Notes under the pieces: model-generated
Told to the model about the DNA's origin: nothing
Database searches by the model: none
What the model saw: only the letters and a program-made list of their open reading frames with translations
Part shown: positions 8,636 through 17,908 of the stretch, piece after piece
Layout of the letters: every line of letters begins with the position of its first letter
Numbering within the stretch: position 1 is the stretch's first letter
Program-made: the position numbers and the translations under genes
Assembly: GCF_024170285.1 (NCBI RefSeq)
Contig: NZ_JALJXV010000002.1
Span: 62,001 to 126,000, forward strand
From: Natronocella acetinitrilica
GTDB lineage: Bacteria > Pseudomonadota > Gammaproteobacteria > Nitrococcales > Aquisalimonadaceae
Direction of reading: 5' to 3'
DNA length: 64,000 bases

Positions 8636-8663
8636 TTGACCGAAAATCACATAGTGATAGTAT
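8636..8663 (+). promoter_or_regulatory. Promoter with embedded inverted repeat upstream of the TAXI TRAP operon
   Basis: TTGACC (8636-8641) and TAGTAT (8658-8663) with a 16-bp spacer. The spacer holds TCAC-ATA-GTGA (8647-8657). The 14-mer TCACATAGTGATAG (8647-8660) matches 11 of 14 positions of the site at 166-179 in front of the carboxylase operon, suggesting a shared regulator. Confidence 0.45.
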
Positions 8664-8777
8664 CAATTTCATATAACGATTCAAAATTAACAAATATTAA
8701 TGTCGGGCAATGAACTCGACACCCTGCCGAGGCTGCCAACAGAAGGGGTCCGGCTTCATGTCCAGGAGGAGATAGCG

Positions 8778-9860
8778 ATGAAATCATTTGTCCTGAAAGG
8801 GGCCCTGGGGGCTCTCGCCCTCGGGCTCGGTGGCCTGTCCCTGTTTGCCACGCCCGTTGTTGCTCAACAAGCCGTACCGGTGCTGTTGTGTCCGCAAGGC
8901 TGTGGGCCTACGGAATCCGATACAATCCTGATGAACCAGATGATTCGGGACGGCTATCCGGTGGTGTTGCAGCCGCAGGAGACACCGGGCTACATGGCCA
9001 ACATCCGGATGATGGCCGACCCGAGCATGTGGGAAACCACCGTTTTCAGCACCGAGGACCCGATCATTCAGCTCGCTTTCCGCGGCGGCACGGATGAGAT
9101 CGAGGAATTCCTCCCGGAGCCGATCCCCATCGATTTTCGTCTGCTCTACGGTGAAGCCTGGTGGGGTCAGGGCAAGTTCTTCGTCACCTTCGATCCGAAC
9201 ATCCGCACCGTGGAAGACATGATGGGCAAGCGGATTTCTCTCGGCCTGCGGAGCCAGAGTGACTGGGGCTTTTTCTCACGCCTGTTTCTGGAGCATGGCT
9301 ACGGAATCACGCCGGACAACAGCCGCATCAATCACATGACGCCGCCGGCATTGACGCAACAACTCATCGACCGCAACACCGATGTGGCCGTGAGCGTATT
9401 CGGCACAGAACCGCGTCTGGAGGAGTGGCTGATCGGCGGTCCCCTGCGCCAGCTGGAGGCAGCCGGGGAATTTCACTACATCGGCATTGAGCCGGAAATC
9501 GTCGACAAGGTGAACGAGAAGTTCGACACCACGTTCCTCTCTGTGGCCATCCCTGCCGGCACCCTGCCGCACCAGAACGAAGAGCTGAACGTGGCCGTGA
9601 ATCGAGGCTTCAAGGCCGTCCATGAGTCCTTCTCCGAGGAGCTGGCCTACCAGATCGTCAAGGGTGTCCTGGAGTACGGGCCACAACTGCAGGATCTGCA
9701 CCCCTTGTGGGACATCTGGTCGCCCGAGTTGATGCTGCACGGGCTGTCCGAGGAGAACACGCACCCCGGAGCCATTCGCGCCTACAAGGAAGCCGGGCTG
9801 TGGCATCTCGCCACAGAGACCTACGCCGACTACCAGGTAACGTACCCGGAAGCGCGCTAG
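8778..9860 (+). CDS. TAXI-family TRAP transporter solute-binding protein
   Basis: 360 aa from ATG 8778 (GGAGGAG just upstream). Signal peptide about 1-30 ending ATPVVAQQ. The mature protein has the TAXI binding-protein fold: an N-terminal lobe with ESDTILMNQMIRDG, then GKRISLGLRSQSDWGFF and a C-terminal segment with GVLEYGPQLQDLHP. It delivers a solute in the periplasm to the fused permease encoded next. The pocket is quite diverged from glutamate-binding TAXI proteins, so no ligand is named. Confidence 0.82.
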   Translation: MKSFVLKGALGALALGLGGLSLFATPVVAQQAVPVLLCPQGCGPTESDTILMNQMIRDGYPVVLQPQETPGYMANIRMMADPSMWETTVFSTEDPIIQLAFRGGTDEIEEFLPEPIPIDFRLLYGEAWWGQGKFFVTFDPNIRTVEDMMGKRISLGLRSQSDWGFFSRLFLEHGYGITPDNSRINHMTPPALTQQLIDRNTDVAVSVFGTEPRLEEWLIGGPLRQLEAAGEFHYIGIEPEIVDKVNEKFDTTFLSVAIPAGTLPHQNEELNVAVNRGFKAVHESFSEELAYQIVKGVLEYGPQLQDLHPLWDIWSPELMLHGLSEENTHPGAIRAYKEAGLWHLATETYADYQVTYPEAR

Positions 9861-9875
9861 GACGAACCGGCCATT

Positions 9876-9912
9876 CAGGCGCCTGTTTGCTGTCCCGGCA
9901 GACAGGCGCCTG
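9876..9912 (+). promoter_or_regulatory. Intra-operon stem-loop between binding protein and permease
   Basis: An 11-bp arm (9876-9886) and its exact complement (9902-9912) enclose a 15-nt loop; each arm is itself palindromic (CAGGCGCCTG). No T-run follows. Such hairpins after binding-protein genes typically protect the upstream message and lower permease expression; that role is inferred here. Confidence 0.5.
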
Positions 9913-9979
9913 ATCTCCGCACCGTGCCGACCCAGGCAAGGCACGGGTTGCAGATCCAGGCAGCGTCACGAGGGCAGGC

Positions 9980-11923
9980 ATGGAAAATCAGGGTAACGTG
10001 GCCGTCGGATGGATGGCGGCACGCCGGCTCACGAGCGTCTTGTTCACCCTGTTCGGGCTTGGGCTCACCGCCTATCTGGCGGGAGCAGCTCTGGGTTACT
10101 CGCCAGGTTCGTCCGAGCACTACTCCAATTTCATCTTCGCCATCATGGTGATGGCAGGTCTGTTGGCGATCCGTGTCCAACTGGATGAGAAAATCGCGTT
10201 CCAGGCCTCACGATTGTTCTGGTTCTGGCTGGTGCTGGGCATTTGCGGCCTCGTCCTGGGCACCTTCAGTTTCGGCTATATTCGCATTCACGCGGCCAGA
10301 CTGGAGGTAGCGCAGCCGTTCTTCGCTGATTTCGATCTGACCGTTGGGTACATCATGATTGCGGCGGTGCTGATTCTGCACTGGCTGCACTGGGGTTGGC
10401 TGCTGACAACGATCATTGGCGCAGCCATTGTCTATTTTTTCTTCGGTCACAACATCAGCAATGTGTTGTTTACCCACCCGCCCTACAGCCCGGCCTTCGT
10501 ACTGAACTACATGGGGCTTGGCACCACCCAGGGGTTCTACTGGCTGGCGCAAGTGGCCGCCGACGCGATCTACTTCCTGGTCCTCTACGCGGCCATTCTG
10601 CTCGGCGTCGGCATCCTCGACATGATCATGGAAATCGGTAAGGCAGGTGGCCGCAAGGTGCCTGGCGGTGCCGCATTCGCCTCCATCTTCGGTAGTGGTG
10701 TAGTGGGTTCCGTGATGGGGCAGGCGGTGTCCAACGTGGTGATGACGGGGCGTCTCACCATCCCGATGATGAAGCGCTATGGTTATCGACCGTCCATGGC
10801 CGGGGCGATCGAGGCGACGGGGTCCACGGTGGGGCAGATCATGCCGCCGATCCTTGGGCTTGCGGGGTTCATCATCGCGTCGATGCTGAACCGACCGTAC
10901 ATCGAGGTCGCGCTGGCGGCGCTGATCCCGGGGCTGCTCTACATGACTGGCGTACTGTTCGGGGTATTGGTATACGCCCGAAGAAACCAGCTCGCAAAGC
11001 TGACAGAGCCGGTCAACATGACGGTCGTGTATCGCCTGACACCGACTTTCCTATTCTCCTTCGGAGTCGTGCTCATCCTGTTGCTGGGTTATCGCTCTCC
11101 CGCCTACGCCGGCCTGATGGGCATTGGTGTCGCGTTGGTCTTGTGCTGCCTTCAGGGGCCATACCGGCCAAGCCTTGACGCATTGCGGAAGGCACTGGAT
11201 GAAGGCTTTGTGCTGGTCACCGTGCTGTCCTTGCTGCTTATCGCCATCGGCGCCCTGGGGCAGACGGTGATGACGACCAATCTCTCAGGCCGCATCGGCG
11301 CAGTTCTGGTTCAGGTTCTGCCGGACATAGAAATTCTTTTGCTACTAGGCGCGATGGGGGTGTCGATCATTCTGGGGATGGGGCTGCCCACGCCGGTTGC
11401 CTATCTGGTTGCCTCCCTCGCGATGGTGCCGTTCCTGCAGCAGATCGGTGTGCCAGCGCTGCAGGCGCACTTCTTCGTGTTCTATTTTGCCGTATTCTCC
11501 ACACTCACACCGCCGGTGGCGGTGAGCGTGCTCGCCGCGGCGAAGCTGTCCGGTGCCGGATTCTGGGCCACCGCACTGCATTCGATGAAGCTCTCACTTG
11601 CGACTTTCATCGTTCCCTTCGCCTTCGTTTACCGACCGGAACTCATGACCTTCCCCAGCGTGACGGGGGCAACACTGATTGCCATAGGGGAAGTCCTGCT
11701 GCTCCAGGGAGCATTCGCGCTTGCGGCCTACGGGTATCTGATACGCGCCCTGGCGGGCTGGGAGCGGCTGATCTTTGCCATCGTCGGAGTATGCGGCTTC
11801 ATGTACCTGACCACCGATGTGCTGGCCTACGAGTTCGTGTTCTTCGGCGGGTCGCTGTTGCTGATTGCCTGGCTCTTCATCACGCGCAACAGGCAACTCG
11901 TTGTGGGGGATCAGACACTGTAG
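9980..11923 (+). CDS. TRAP transporter fused permease (DctQ-DctM fusion, TAXI type)
   Basis: 647 aa, very hydrophobic. An N-terminal 4-helix DctQ-like part (about 1-140) is fused to a DctM-like 12-helix permease (about 150-560), with GSGVVGSVMGQAVSNVVMTG and the GMGLPTPVAYLVASLAMVP core typical of the family; extra helices follow at the C-terminus (about 560-635). It uses a sodium or proton gradient to import the ligand bound by the TAXI protein at 8778. Confidence 0.88.
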   Translation: MENQGNVAVGWMAARRLTSVLFTLFGLGLTAYLAGAALGYSPGSSEHYSNFIFAIMVMAGLLAIRVQLDEKIAFQASRLFWFWLVLGICGLVLGTFSFGYIRIHAARLEVAQPFFADFDLTVGYIMIAAVLILHWLHWGWLLTTIIGAAIVYFFFGHNISNVLFTHPPYSPAFVLNYMGLGTTQGFYWLAQVAADAIYFLVLYAAILLGVGILDMIMEIGKAGGRKVPGGAAFASIFGSGVVGSVMGQAVSNVVMTGRLTIPMMKRYGYRPSMAGAIEATGSTVGQIMPPILGLAGFIIASMLNRPYIEVALAALIPGLLYMTGVLFGVLVYARRNQLAKLTEPVNMTVVYRLTPTFLFSFGVVLILLLGYRSPAYAGLMGIGVALVLCCLQGPYRPSLDALRKALDEGFVLVTVLSLLLIAIGALGQTVMTTNLSGRIGAVLVQVLPDIEILLLLGAMGVSIILGMGLPTPVAYLVASLAMVPFLQQIGVPALQAHFFVFYFAVFSTLTPPVAVSVLAAAKLSGAGFWATALHSMKLSLATFIVPFAFVYRPELMTFPSVTGATLIAIGEVLLLQGAFALAAYGYLIRALAGWERLIFAIVGVCGFMYLTTDVLAYEFVFFGGSLLLIAWLFITRNRQLVVGDQTL

Positions 11924-12037
11924 TCGCCACTTGCGGGGCACCCGAGGCTGGACTATAGATGCTCTGACAACAAAGAAAAAAACTGCGATTACGGTGCCAT
12001 GACAACGGCCTCGATCGCGGATTGATGCGGAGGAGTC

Positions 12038-12325
12038 ATGGTGTCATCCGAAGCGTCGCGTCGGCGCCTGACCGTGATTGTGCGGGTGGCGTTATCAGCC
12101 AGCGTGCTCGCCTTTTCCCTTTACTTCCTGAATATCCTGCTCGGCAAGTTCGCGGCCCAGCTCGGGGAGCTTGCTTCCCTGCGCGTGGCCCGGGTAGCTG
12201 AGTTTCTGCTGCTGTTTACATCGGCCGTGTTATTCGTGATCGCCGCCCTGGCAGCTGAGGCCAGAGACCGACCTGTCCCGTCAAGTCCAATACAACAAAG
12301 CGCAATAAAACAACGCGAGGAGTAG
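12038..12325 (+). CDS. Small two-helix membrane protein of a TRAP operon
   Basis: 95 aa, ATG 12038 preceded by GGAGGAG. Two hydrophobic segments (about 11-35 and 52-72) with a short charged tail. It ends 3 nt before the DctP-type gene, whose ribosome site overlaps its last codons, so the two are translationally linked. I do not recognise a family. It is far smaller than DctQ, which is present separately at 13567. An accessory or assembly factor for one of the flanking TRAP systems is possible. Confidence 0.6.
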   Translation: MVSSEASRRRLTVIVRVALSASVLAFSLYFLNILLGKFAAQLGELASLRVARVAEFLLLFTSAVLFVIAALAAEARDRPVPSSPIQQSAIKQREE

Positions 12326-12328
12326 ATC

Positions 12329-13501
12329 ATGGACAAACAAAAGAGGATCAGTGGCGCGGTAGATGATGGGCCTGTCTCCGAGGAACGGCGACGGTTCTTC
12401 GAGCTCTGTGGCCGCTACGGATTCACGGCCGCTGTCGTGGCCGCCGCCGGCGGTGTGCTGTTGTCCCCGCAGGCATCGGCACAAACTGCGCAGGAAGAGC
12501 GCGAGCGGCGGGACGCCGCCCAGGTAACCATGACACTGGCGACGGAGTACCGCATCGGCGCGACCCGCTGGTATCCCTTGATGCAGTTGAATCTCAAGGA
12601 AAACATCCAGAACGCCACCAACGGCTACGTTTACGTAAGGCTGGCCCCCGCCGGTCAGCTCGGCATGGGGTCTGCCCTGGCTCAGGGCGTGCAATCCAAC
12701 ACCATTCAGGCGGCTCAGCACTCCATCGCCAATTTCTCGCCCTTTGCGCCAGAAGTGGATCTGATCAACATTCCTTACTGGTGTGGTCAGAACCAGGAGT
12801 TCGTCAACCTGGTCACCTCTGACGCCTGGAAGAGCGTGGTGCACCCCAAGGCTGAGGAACGTGGCTTCAAGGTCCTGCTGTATCTGGTGCTTGACCCGCG
12901 CACAGTTGCCGCCCGGCGAGGTCTGCAGCGCGCCCCATTAAAAACTCCAGAGGATCTGCGCGGCATCAAGTTCCGCGTGCCCGCCTCCGAGATCCTCCAG
13001 CAATTCTACACCCTGGCAGGCGCCAACCCGACGCCGGTTGCATGGGGCGAAACACCGTCCGCCATACAGCAGGGTGTGGCGGATGCCTTGGACCCGGCAG
13101 TGGTCGCGCTGTATTCCAACGGCTTCAAGGACATCCTCTCCTGGATCACCTTCAACAAGCCGGTGCCCGATTCTCAGGTGTATTCCTGCAATCTGTCCTG
13201 GTTCCGCGGGCTGCCATCGGAGGTTCAGGAGCAGATCGACTTTGCCAGCGAGATCACATTCCAGCAGAACCTTGCGCAGGTGCCAGCCTCACGCGCTTAT
13301 GCGATGGCCGAGATGGCAGAGGCCGGCGTGCAGTTTTACACCCCAACCGACGATGAGTTGGCGCAATGGGTCGAGGCTTGCGGCGCCCAGCGCCCCGAAT
13401 GGAATTCCATCAAGGAAGATCTGGCCGGGTCACTCGCCGCATTTGACCGCATGGCGGAGGCCGCCCAGGAGCGAGGGCGGTTCTACGTGCACGACGTCTG
13501 A
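12329..13501 (+). CDS. dctP: TRAP transporter solute-binding protein, DctP family
   Basis: 390 aa. The N-terminus (about 15-52) reads ERRRFFELCGRYG followed by a hydrophobic stretch ending SPQASAQ, a Tat-like signal with twin arginines. The mature part has the DctP fold: GQLGMGSALAQGVQSN, TPEDLRGIKFRVPASEILQQFYTLAGANPTPVAWGE and PDSQVYSCNLSWF. Related proteins bind carboxylates such as lactate or 2-oxo acids, sometimes as metal complexes. Works with DctQ and DctM encoded next. Confidence 0.85.
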   Translation: MDKQKRISGAVDDGPVSEERRRFFELCGRYGFTAAVVAAAGGVLLSPQASAQTAQEERERRDAAQVTMTLATEYRIGATRWYPLMQLNLKENIQNATNGYVYVRLAPAGQLGMGSALAQGVQSNTIQAAQHSIANFSPFAPEVDLINIPYWCGQNQEFVNLVTSDAWKSVVHPKAEERGFKVLLYLVLDPRTVAARRGLQRAPLKTPEDLRGIKFRVPASEILQQFYTLAGANPTPVAWGETPSAIQQGVADALDPAVVALYSNGFKDILSWITFNKPVPDSQVYSCNLSWFRGLPSEVQEQIDFASEITFQQNLAQVPASRAYAMAEMAEAGVQFYTPTDDELAQWVEACGAQRPEWNSIKEDLAGSLAAFDRMAEAAQERGRFYVHDV

Positions 13502-13566
13502 TCGTCGATGGCGACACCGGTCCGACGGGCCGGTGTCATGATCACTGCCAACTTCCGGAAGAACGC

Positions 13567-14082
13567 ATGAGGAAGCTCTTGACCCTGATCGACAGGGACG
13601 GCGAGCGCTGGCTGTTGCTGGTGCTCTACATCTACGTAGTCGCGGTGATCTTCATCGAGGTGGTTCGTCGTTTCGTGCTGGACTATTCGTCGATCTGGGG
13701 CGAGGAGACGGCACGCTATGCATTCATTTACCTGGTGTGGATCGGGGCGGCGGCTGCTGTCCGGGATCGTGCCCATATACGAATCGATGTGCTGCTGACG
13801 TTTCTGCCTCCCCGGGCGCGGGCCGCGATATCCCTGCTGGGTGACCTGCTGGTGGGAGCCCTCGCTGCATTGATCTTCTATCTCTCCCTGCATCCGTTCC
13901 TGAGTGCGATCCAGTTCGGGTCCGTCACCGAAGGGCTTCGGGTCATGCGCGCCTGGGTGCTGTTCGCGATTCCGTTCGGCTTCGCGCTGCTAATGCTGCG
14001 CGTAGCGCAGTCGATCTATTTCGATCTTTCGGACCTGCGGGCGGGTCGCGCACCCCGTGCGGGCCGGAAGCTGTTCGACTGA
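13567..14082 (+). CDS. dctQ: TRAP transporter small permease subunit
   Basis: 171 aa, four predicted helices, with the DctQ hallmark block SSIWGEETARYAFIYLVWIGAAAAVRDRAHIRIDVL around residues 38-75. It pairs with the large permease 12 nt downstream in the inner membrane and serves the DctP protein just upstream. Confidence 0.88.
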   Translation: MRKLLTLIDRDGERWLLLVLYIYVVAVIFIEVVRRFVLDYSSIWGEETARYAFIYLVWIGAAAAVRDRAHIRIDVLLTFLPPRARAAISLLGDLLVGALAALIFYLSLHPFLSAIQFGSVTEGLRVMRAWVLFAIPFGFALLMLRVAQSIYFDLSDLRAGRAPRAGRKLFD

Positions 14083-14094
14083 GGGGGCGGACGC

Positions 14095-15402
14095 ATGTAT
14101 ATACCGGAGGCCTTCGGCGCCACGGAACTGGGCTGGGAGATACTCGGCCCCTTGTTGCTCATGGCGCTGCTGTTCGCCTTGGCGGTGCCCGTATGGGCAT
14201 CGCTGGGGCTGACCGCCGTGATCATCCTGTGGCTGACCGGCGCACTTCCCCTGGGCCTGATCGGCGAATCGGTGTTCCATGGTCTGGACGCATTTGCCCT
14301 GATTGCGATTCCCCTGTTCGTGCTCACCGGGGATGTGCTGGTGCGCACGGGCCTCTCCGTGAAGTTGCTGAACATCGCAGAAGCGACCATGGGCAGTGTG
14401 CGATCGGGGCTAGGAACATCAACCGTCCTGGGCTGCGGTTTCTTTGCCTGCATCTCCGGCTCAGACGCCGCAGGGGCGGCAGCGGTGGGGCGCATCACCA
14501 TCAGTCGCCTGATCGACAGCGGATACTCTCCGGCTTACGCCTGTGCCCTGGTGGCTTCGGGTGCCTGTACCGGCATTCTCATACCACCCTCCATTGCCTA
14601 CATCATCATCGGCATGGTGCTCGGGATATCAACGTCCACGTTATTTCTGGCAGCTGCCGTACCCGGTGTGCTGATCATGGCGTCCATCATGATCACCAAT
14701 GCGATCATGAATCGGATCAACGGCTACGAGCATGCGCGCCGGCGATTCGTCTTTCGCGAGTGGCTTGCCGCCGTGTGGGACGGGCGTTATGCCCTGCTGA
14801 TCCCTATCATCATTTTCGGTGGAATCTATTCCGGCATCTTCACGCCCACGGAGGCGGCGGCGGTCGCCGTGGTCACCACGATAGCCGTCGGCCTGTTCCA
14901 GGGCACTTTCCGGCTGCGGGACTTTCCGGGCACACTCGAAGGTTCGGCCAAAGTGTGTGGTGTGATCGTGCCGATTATTGCTGTAGCCCTGCCGCTGGCG
15001 CAGGTATTGGCAATCAACGACGTGCCCCAGAGCCTCATCGCCTCGGTCAATGCCCTCACTGAAAACCCCACGCTTATCATTCTGATGATGCTGGGCGTGT
15101 TCATTCTTGCCGGCTGCGTTATGGAAACTACGCCGAACATTGTGATTCTGGCCCCCATCATGTTGCCACTGGCCCAATCCATCGGCATGAATGACATCCA
15201 TTTCTGTATCTTCATGATCACGTCCCTCGGAATCGGCTTTATCACGCCGCCGCTGGGTCTGAATCTGTTCGTGATCTCCGGTATCACTGGGCAGCCGGTG
15301 CTCTCCATTGCGGCGAAGGCCGTGCCCTTCGTGCTGGCCATGCTAGCGGTTGTCCTGTTGCTGGCCTTCGTGCCGGAGCTCTCCCTGTTTCTGTTGCGGT
15401 GA
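14095..15402 (+). CDS. dctM: TRAP transporter large permease subunit
   Basis: 435 aa, about 12 helices. DctM signatures: FHGLDAFALIAIPLFVLTGDVLVRTGLSVKLLNIA, CGFFACISGSDAAGAAAVGRITI, TGILIPPSIAYIIIG and the C-terminal FITPPLGLNLFVISGI. It forms the ion-coupled translocation pathway. Last gene of the operon, followed by a strong hairpin. Confidence 0.9.
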   Translation: MYIPEAFGATELGWEILGPLLLMALLFALAVPVWASLGLTAVIILWLTGALPLGLIGESVFHGLDAFALIAIPLFVLTGDVLVRTGLSVKLLNIAEATMGSVRSGLGTSTVLGCGFFACISGSDAAGAAAVGRITISRLIDSGYSPAYACALVASGACTGILIPPSIAYIIIGMVLGISTSTLFLAAAVPGVLIMASIMITNAIMNRINGYEHARRRFVFREWLAAVWDGRYALLIPIIIFGGIYSGIFTPTEAAAVAVVTTIAVGLFQGTFRLRDFPGTLEGSAKVCGVIVPIIAVALPLAQVLAINDVPQSLIASVNALTENPTLIILMMLGVFILAGCVMETTPNIVILAPIMLPLAQSIGMNDIHFCIFMITSLGIGFITPPLGLNLFVISGITGQPVLSIAAKAVPFVLAMLAVVLLLAFVPELSLFLLR

Positions 15403-15420
15403 AGGGCGCCGTAAAACGAA

Positions 15421-15453
15421 ATGGGGCCATGCCTCAACGCGGCATGGCCCCAT
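15421..15453. terminator. Bidirectional hairpin terminator
   Basis: A 13-bp perfect stem (15421-15433 pairing with 15441-15453) with a 7-nt loop lies between the convergent dctM and the small gene at 15477. The minus strand continues into a T-rich stretch; the plus strand has few T residues. Confidence 0.6.
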
Positions 15454-15476
15454 CATTCGGGTAAACTTGGCGAGTC

Positions 15477-15746
15477 TCAGCGGGAGACGGCGGAATCGTC
15501 GTCAATGGCGGTATCCCGCTTGTCCATGTTGGCCTGCAGTCGGCGAGCCTGGCGTAAGATCAGGCTGGAGACCGCACTAAAGAGACTGAAGATGCCCGCC
15601 AACGCGGCATTCGCGACGTGCATCTCGACGACGCGACCGTTATGGGCAACGGCGATGGATTCCATGCCAGGCATCCTTGCGAGGGTATGCGCCGTGTCGC
15701 GGGCTTTGGTTTCAGAGTCACAATTCAGTTGGAAAGTGGGTTTCAT
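15477..15746 (-). CDS. Hypothetical protein with one hydrophobic segment
   Basis: 89 aa from ATG 15746, preceded by GGGGGAA. It begins MKPTFQLNCDSETKARDTAHTLARM and carries a hydrophobic helix (about 47-65) before a basic patch (RQARRLQANMDKRD). A longer reading from 15833 is possible but starts in poor context. No family recognised. It stands alone between the TRAP operon and a broken permease gene. Confidence 0.4.
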   Translation of the reverse strand: MKPTFQLNCDSETKARDTAHTLARMPGMESIAVAHNGRVVEMHVANAALAGIFSLFSAVSSLILRQARRLQANMDKRDTAIDDDSAVSR

Positions 15747-15911
15747 CGGTTGGTTCCCCCGTTTGATGCAACGCAATATACTGGAAATGGTGCGCTGCAG
15801 CAAGCCATTTTCGGAGGACGCCCCTGCAGTCATCTTCTGCCAAACGCTTTGCTGGCGGGGCTCAAGGGGCGGGATCCGTCAGTTCATTCAGACCAATGAG
15901 GCACCAAGAAC

Positions 15912-16435
15912 GTGGAATTCGCCGGTTCCGCCTTTATCGTGCTGGCAGCATCGATTCTGCAGGCCTGCACCGGGTTCGGCTTTTCCGTGCTTGCCACGCC
16001 ATTTCTCCTGTTATCCTTGTGCTCACTGCACTGCTGATTCTGAACGTCACTGTGCGCAAGACCGATCGTCGCGACCGGGTGGCCGGCGGCGCCTCGGGGA
16101 TGCTCACGGCCGCCATCGGGATGCCCGGGCCGCCTATCCTGCTGTACTTCGCTGGCTCGCGCCTCGAAAAGTCACTGTTGCGGGGGACATCGCTCGGTTG
16201 CGTTCTCTATATCTACTCCCTCGCCCTCTTCCTGCAGATCCTGTTCGGCTCCACCAACGCCACTATCTGGTGGACCGCGCTAGCCCTGGTGCCCGTTACC
16301 CTGTTCGGTACGTGGTTGGGAGAGCGCCTGTTCCATATGGTGAGTCAGGCTCTCTCCCGCATGGCGACCTACGTGATTCTGATGGTCACTGACGCCTATC
16401 TGCTATACACATCGCTGTCGGTTATACAGGGATAA
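15912..16435 (+). pseudogene. TauE/SafE permease pseudogene (frame break and internal deletion)
   Basis: A GTG at 15912 opens a good TauE/SafE N-terminus (AASILQACTGFGFSVLATPF) that stops at 16035-16037. The family's second half continues in another frame from about 16000: VTVRKTDRRDRVAGGASGML, TAAIGMPGPPILLYF and onward to 16435. Between the halves roughly 60-80 residues normally found in the family are missing. So the gene has both a frame break and an internal deletion and should be non-functional. An intact paralogue lies at 7049-7783. Confidence 0.75.
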
Positions 16436-16462
16436 CCGAAGCCATACCCAACGGAGGGTGCC

Positions 16463-17908
16463 ATGGGATCACCCATGAAGGTTCTGACCCGAGCCTCCGC
16501 GCTGGAGCTTGCAGGTTGGGTACGTCGCGGTGAACTCTCAGCCACCGAGGTCGTAACCGCGCATCTGGAACGTATCGATACGCTGAATCCACGCATTAAC
16601 GCCTTCTGCACGGTGACCCACGAGTCGGCACTGGCAGCAGCACATGATCTGGATCAGCGACTTGCCGCCGGGGAACACGCCGGCTTGCTCGCCGGTGTCC
16701 CTATCGGGCTCAAGGACTTGACGCCGACGCGAGGTATTCGCACGACACGAGGCTCGCGACTGTTTGCGAACCACGTGCCGGAGGCAGACGCTGAAATCGT
16801 GCGGCGTCTGCGCCAGCAGGGCGCCATCGTGGTGGGCAAGACCAACACACCGGAATTTGGCCACAAGGGTGTGACCGACAACCAGCTGTTCGGGCCGACA
16901 CGCAACCCATGGCGGCCCGATCTTGTCGCCGGGGGTTCCAGTGGCGGTTCAAGCGCGGCGGTGGTGGCAGGCATGGTGCCACTGGCGGAAGGTAGCGATG
17001 GGGCCGGCTCTATCCGGATTCCGGCGGCCCTCTGTGGCTGTGTCGGCATGAAACCGAGCTTCGGGCGTGTGCCGGATGTCGCGACGCCGTTCTCGAGCCA
17101 TTCTCCGTTTTTCCACAATGGAGCGCTGTCGCGTTCGGTCGCCGATTGTTGCCTCATGCTGAAGGTGATGGCCGGGTTCTTTGCAGGGCATCCTTTCTCT
17201 GTCCCGGACGACGGCCTGGTCTGGGATATCGTGGAAGAGTCAGAGCCGCCCCTGCGCATTGCCTACAGCCCGGACCTTGGCTACTTCCCGATTGAGAGCG
17301 AGGTGGCGTCCCGATGTACGGACGCGCTTGCCCACCTGGAGAAGGCTGGTTGTCGGATCGAGGAGGTGTCGGTACCGCTTGATGCAAGCGTGGAAGACAG
17401 CTTCATGACCTTCTGGCGCTTGAAGAGTGTCGCACAGTACGGGCATCTGTCCTCGGACGAACTGGCCCTTCTGGAGCCTCGGGTCCGGCAACTTATCGCA
17501 GAGGGGCGTGAACTGGGCGCGAACGATCTTGCCCGGGCAAACCGCGAGCGCGAGCGGGTCTGGCAAGTATTTCGTTCGGTGTTCGATGCGTATGACCTGC
17601 TGTTGACCCCAACCACCGCGGTTGCGGCGTTCCCCCTGGACGGAGCCCCCCCAACCTTGATCAACCGTCAGCCGGTTAATCCGTTGATCGGCTGGTTCCT
17701 GACTTACCCCGTGAACCTTACGGGGCATCCCGCCGCGTCCGTGCCTTGCGGGATGACGGATGGCGGGCTACCGGTGGGCCTGCAGATCATCGGGCCACGG
17801 CTTGCCGACCGCTCGGTACTGACACTGGCGGCCATGGTGGAACGGCTGCTGCCATGGCCCATGCCGAGCGACCGGCTCTTGCGAGAAGAAACAGACGGGC
17901 GTGTGTGA
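16463..17908 (+). CDS. Amidase (amidase signature family)
   Basis: 481 aa, GGAGG just before the ATG. Amidase-signature Ser-cisSer-Lys triad is visible: K84 (IGLKDLTPT), the GGSSGGSSAAV loop (about 158-168) and the nucleophile S183 (GAGSIRIPAALCG). It hydrolyses amide bonds of small carboxamides or similar compounds in the cytoplasm. Located at the end of the two-TRAP catabolic island, it could release an acid that the ADP-forming synthetase activates; that link is inferred from proximity. It could equally be an unrelated amidase of the broad GatA-like group. Confidence 0.87.
   Translation: MGSPMKVLTRASALELAGWVRRGELSATEVVTAHLERIDTLNPRINAFCTVTHESALAAAHDLDQRLAAGEHAGLLAGVPIGLKDLTPTRGIRTTRGSRLFANHVPEADAEIVRRLRQQGAIVVGKTNTPEFGHKGVTDNQLFGPTRNPWRPDLVAGGSSGGSSAAVVAGMVPLAEGSDGAGSIRIPAALCGCVGMKPSFGRVPDVATPFSSHSPFFHNGALSRSVADCCLMLKVMAGFFAGHPFSVPDDGLVWDIVEESEPPLRIAYSPDLGYFPIESEVASRCTDALAHLEKAGCRIEEVSVPLDASVEDSFMTFWRLKSVAQYGHLSSDELALLEPRVRQLIAEGRELGANDLARANRERERVWQVFRSVFDAYDLLLTPTTAVAAFPLDGAPPTLINRQPVNPLIGWFLTYPVNLTGHPAASVPCGMTDGGLPVGLQIIGPRLADRSVLTLAAMVERLLPWPMPSDRLLREETDGRV

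Noticed and set aside
9876-9912. Hairpin as a terminator ending the TAXI gene
   Set aside because: There is no T-run and the permease gene follows in the same operon, so it was listed as an intra-operon structure.
15421-16392. Plus-strand frame of 323 codons overlapping the small gene and the TauE/SafE pseudogene
   Set aside because: Its translation is Arg/Pro/Cys-rich and does not contain the TauE/SafE sequence, which lies in other frames; it begins at the terminator hairpin.
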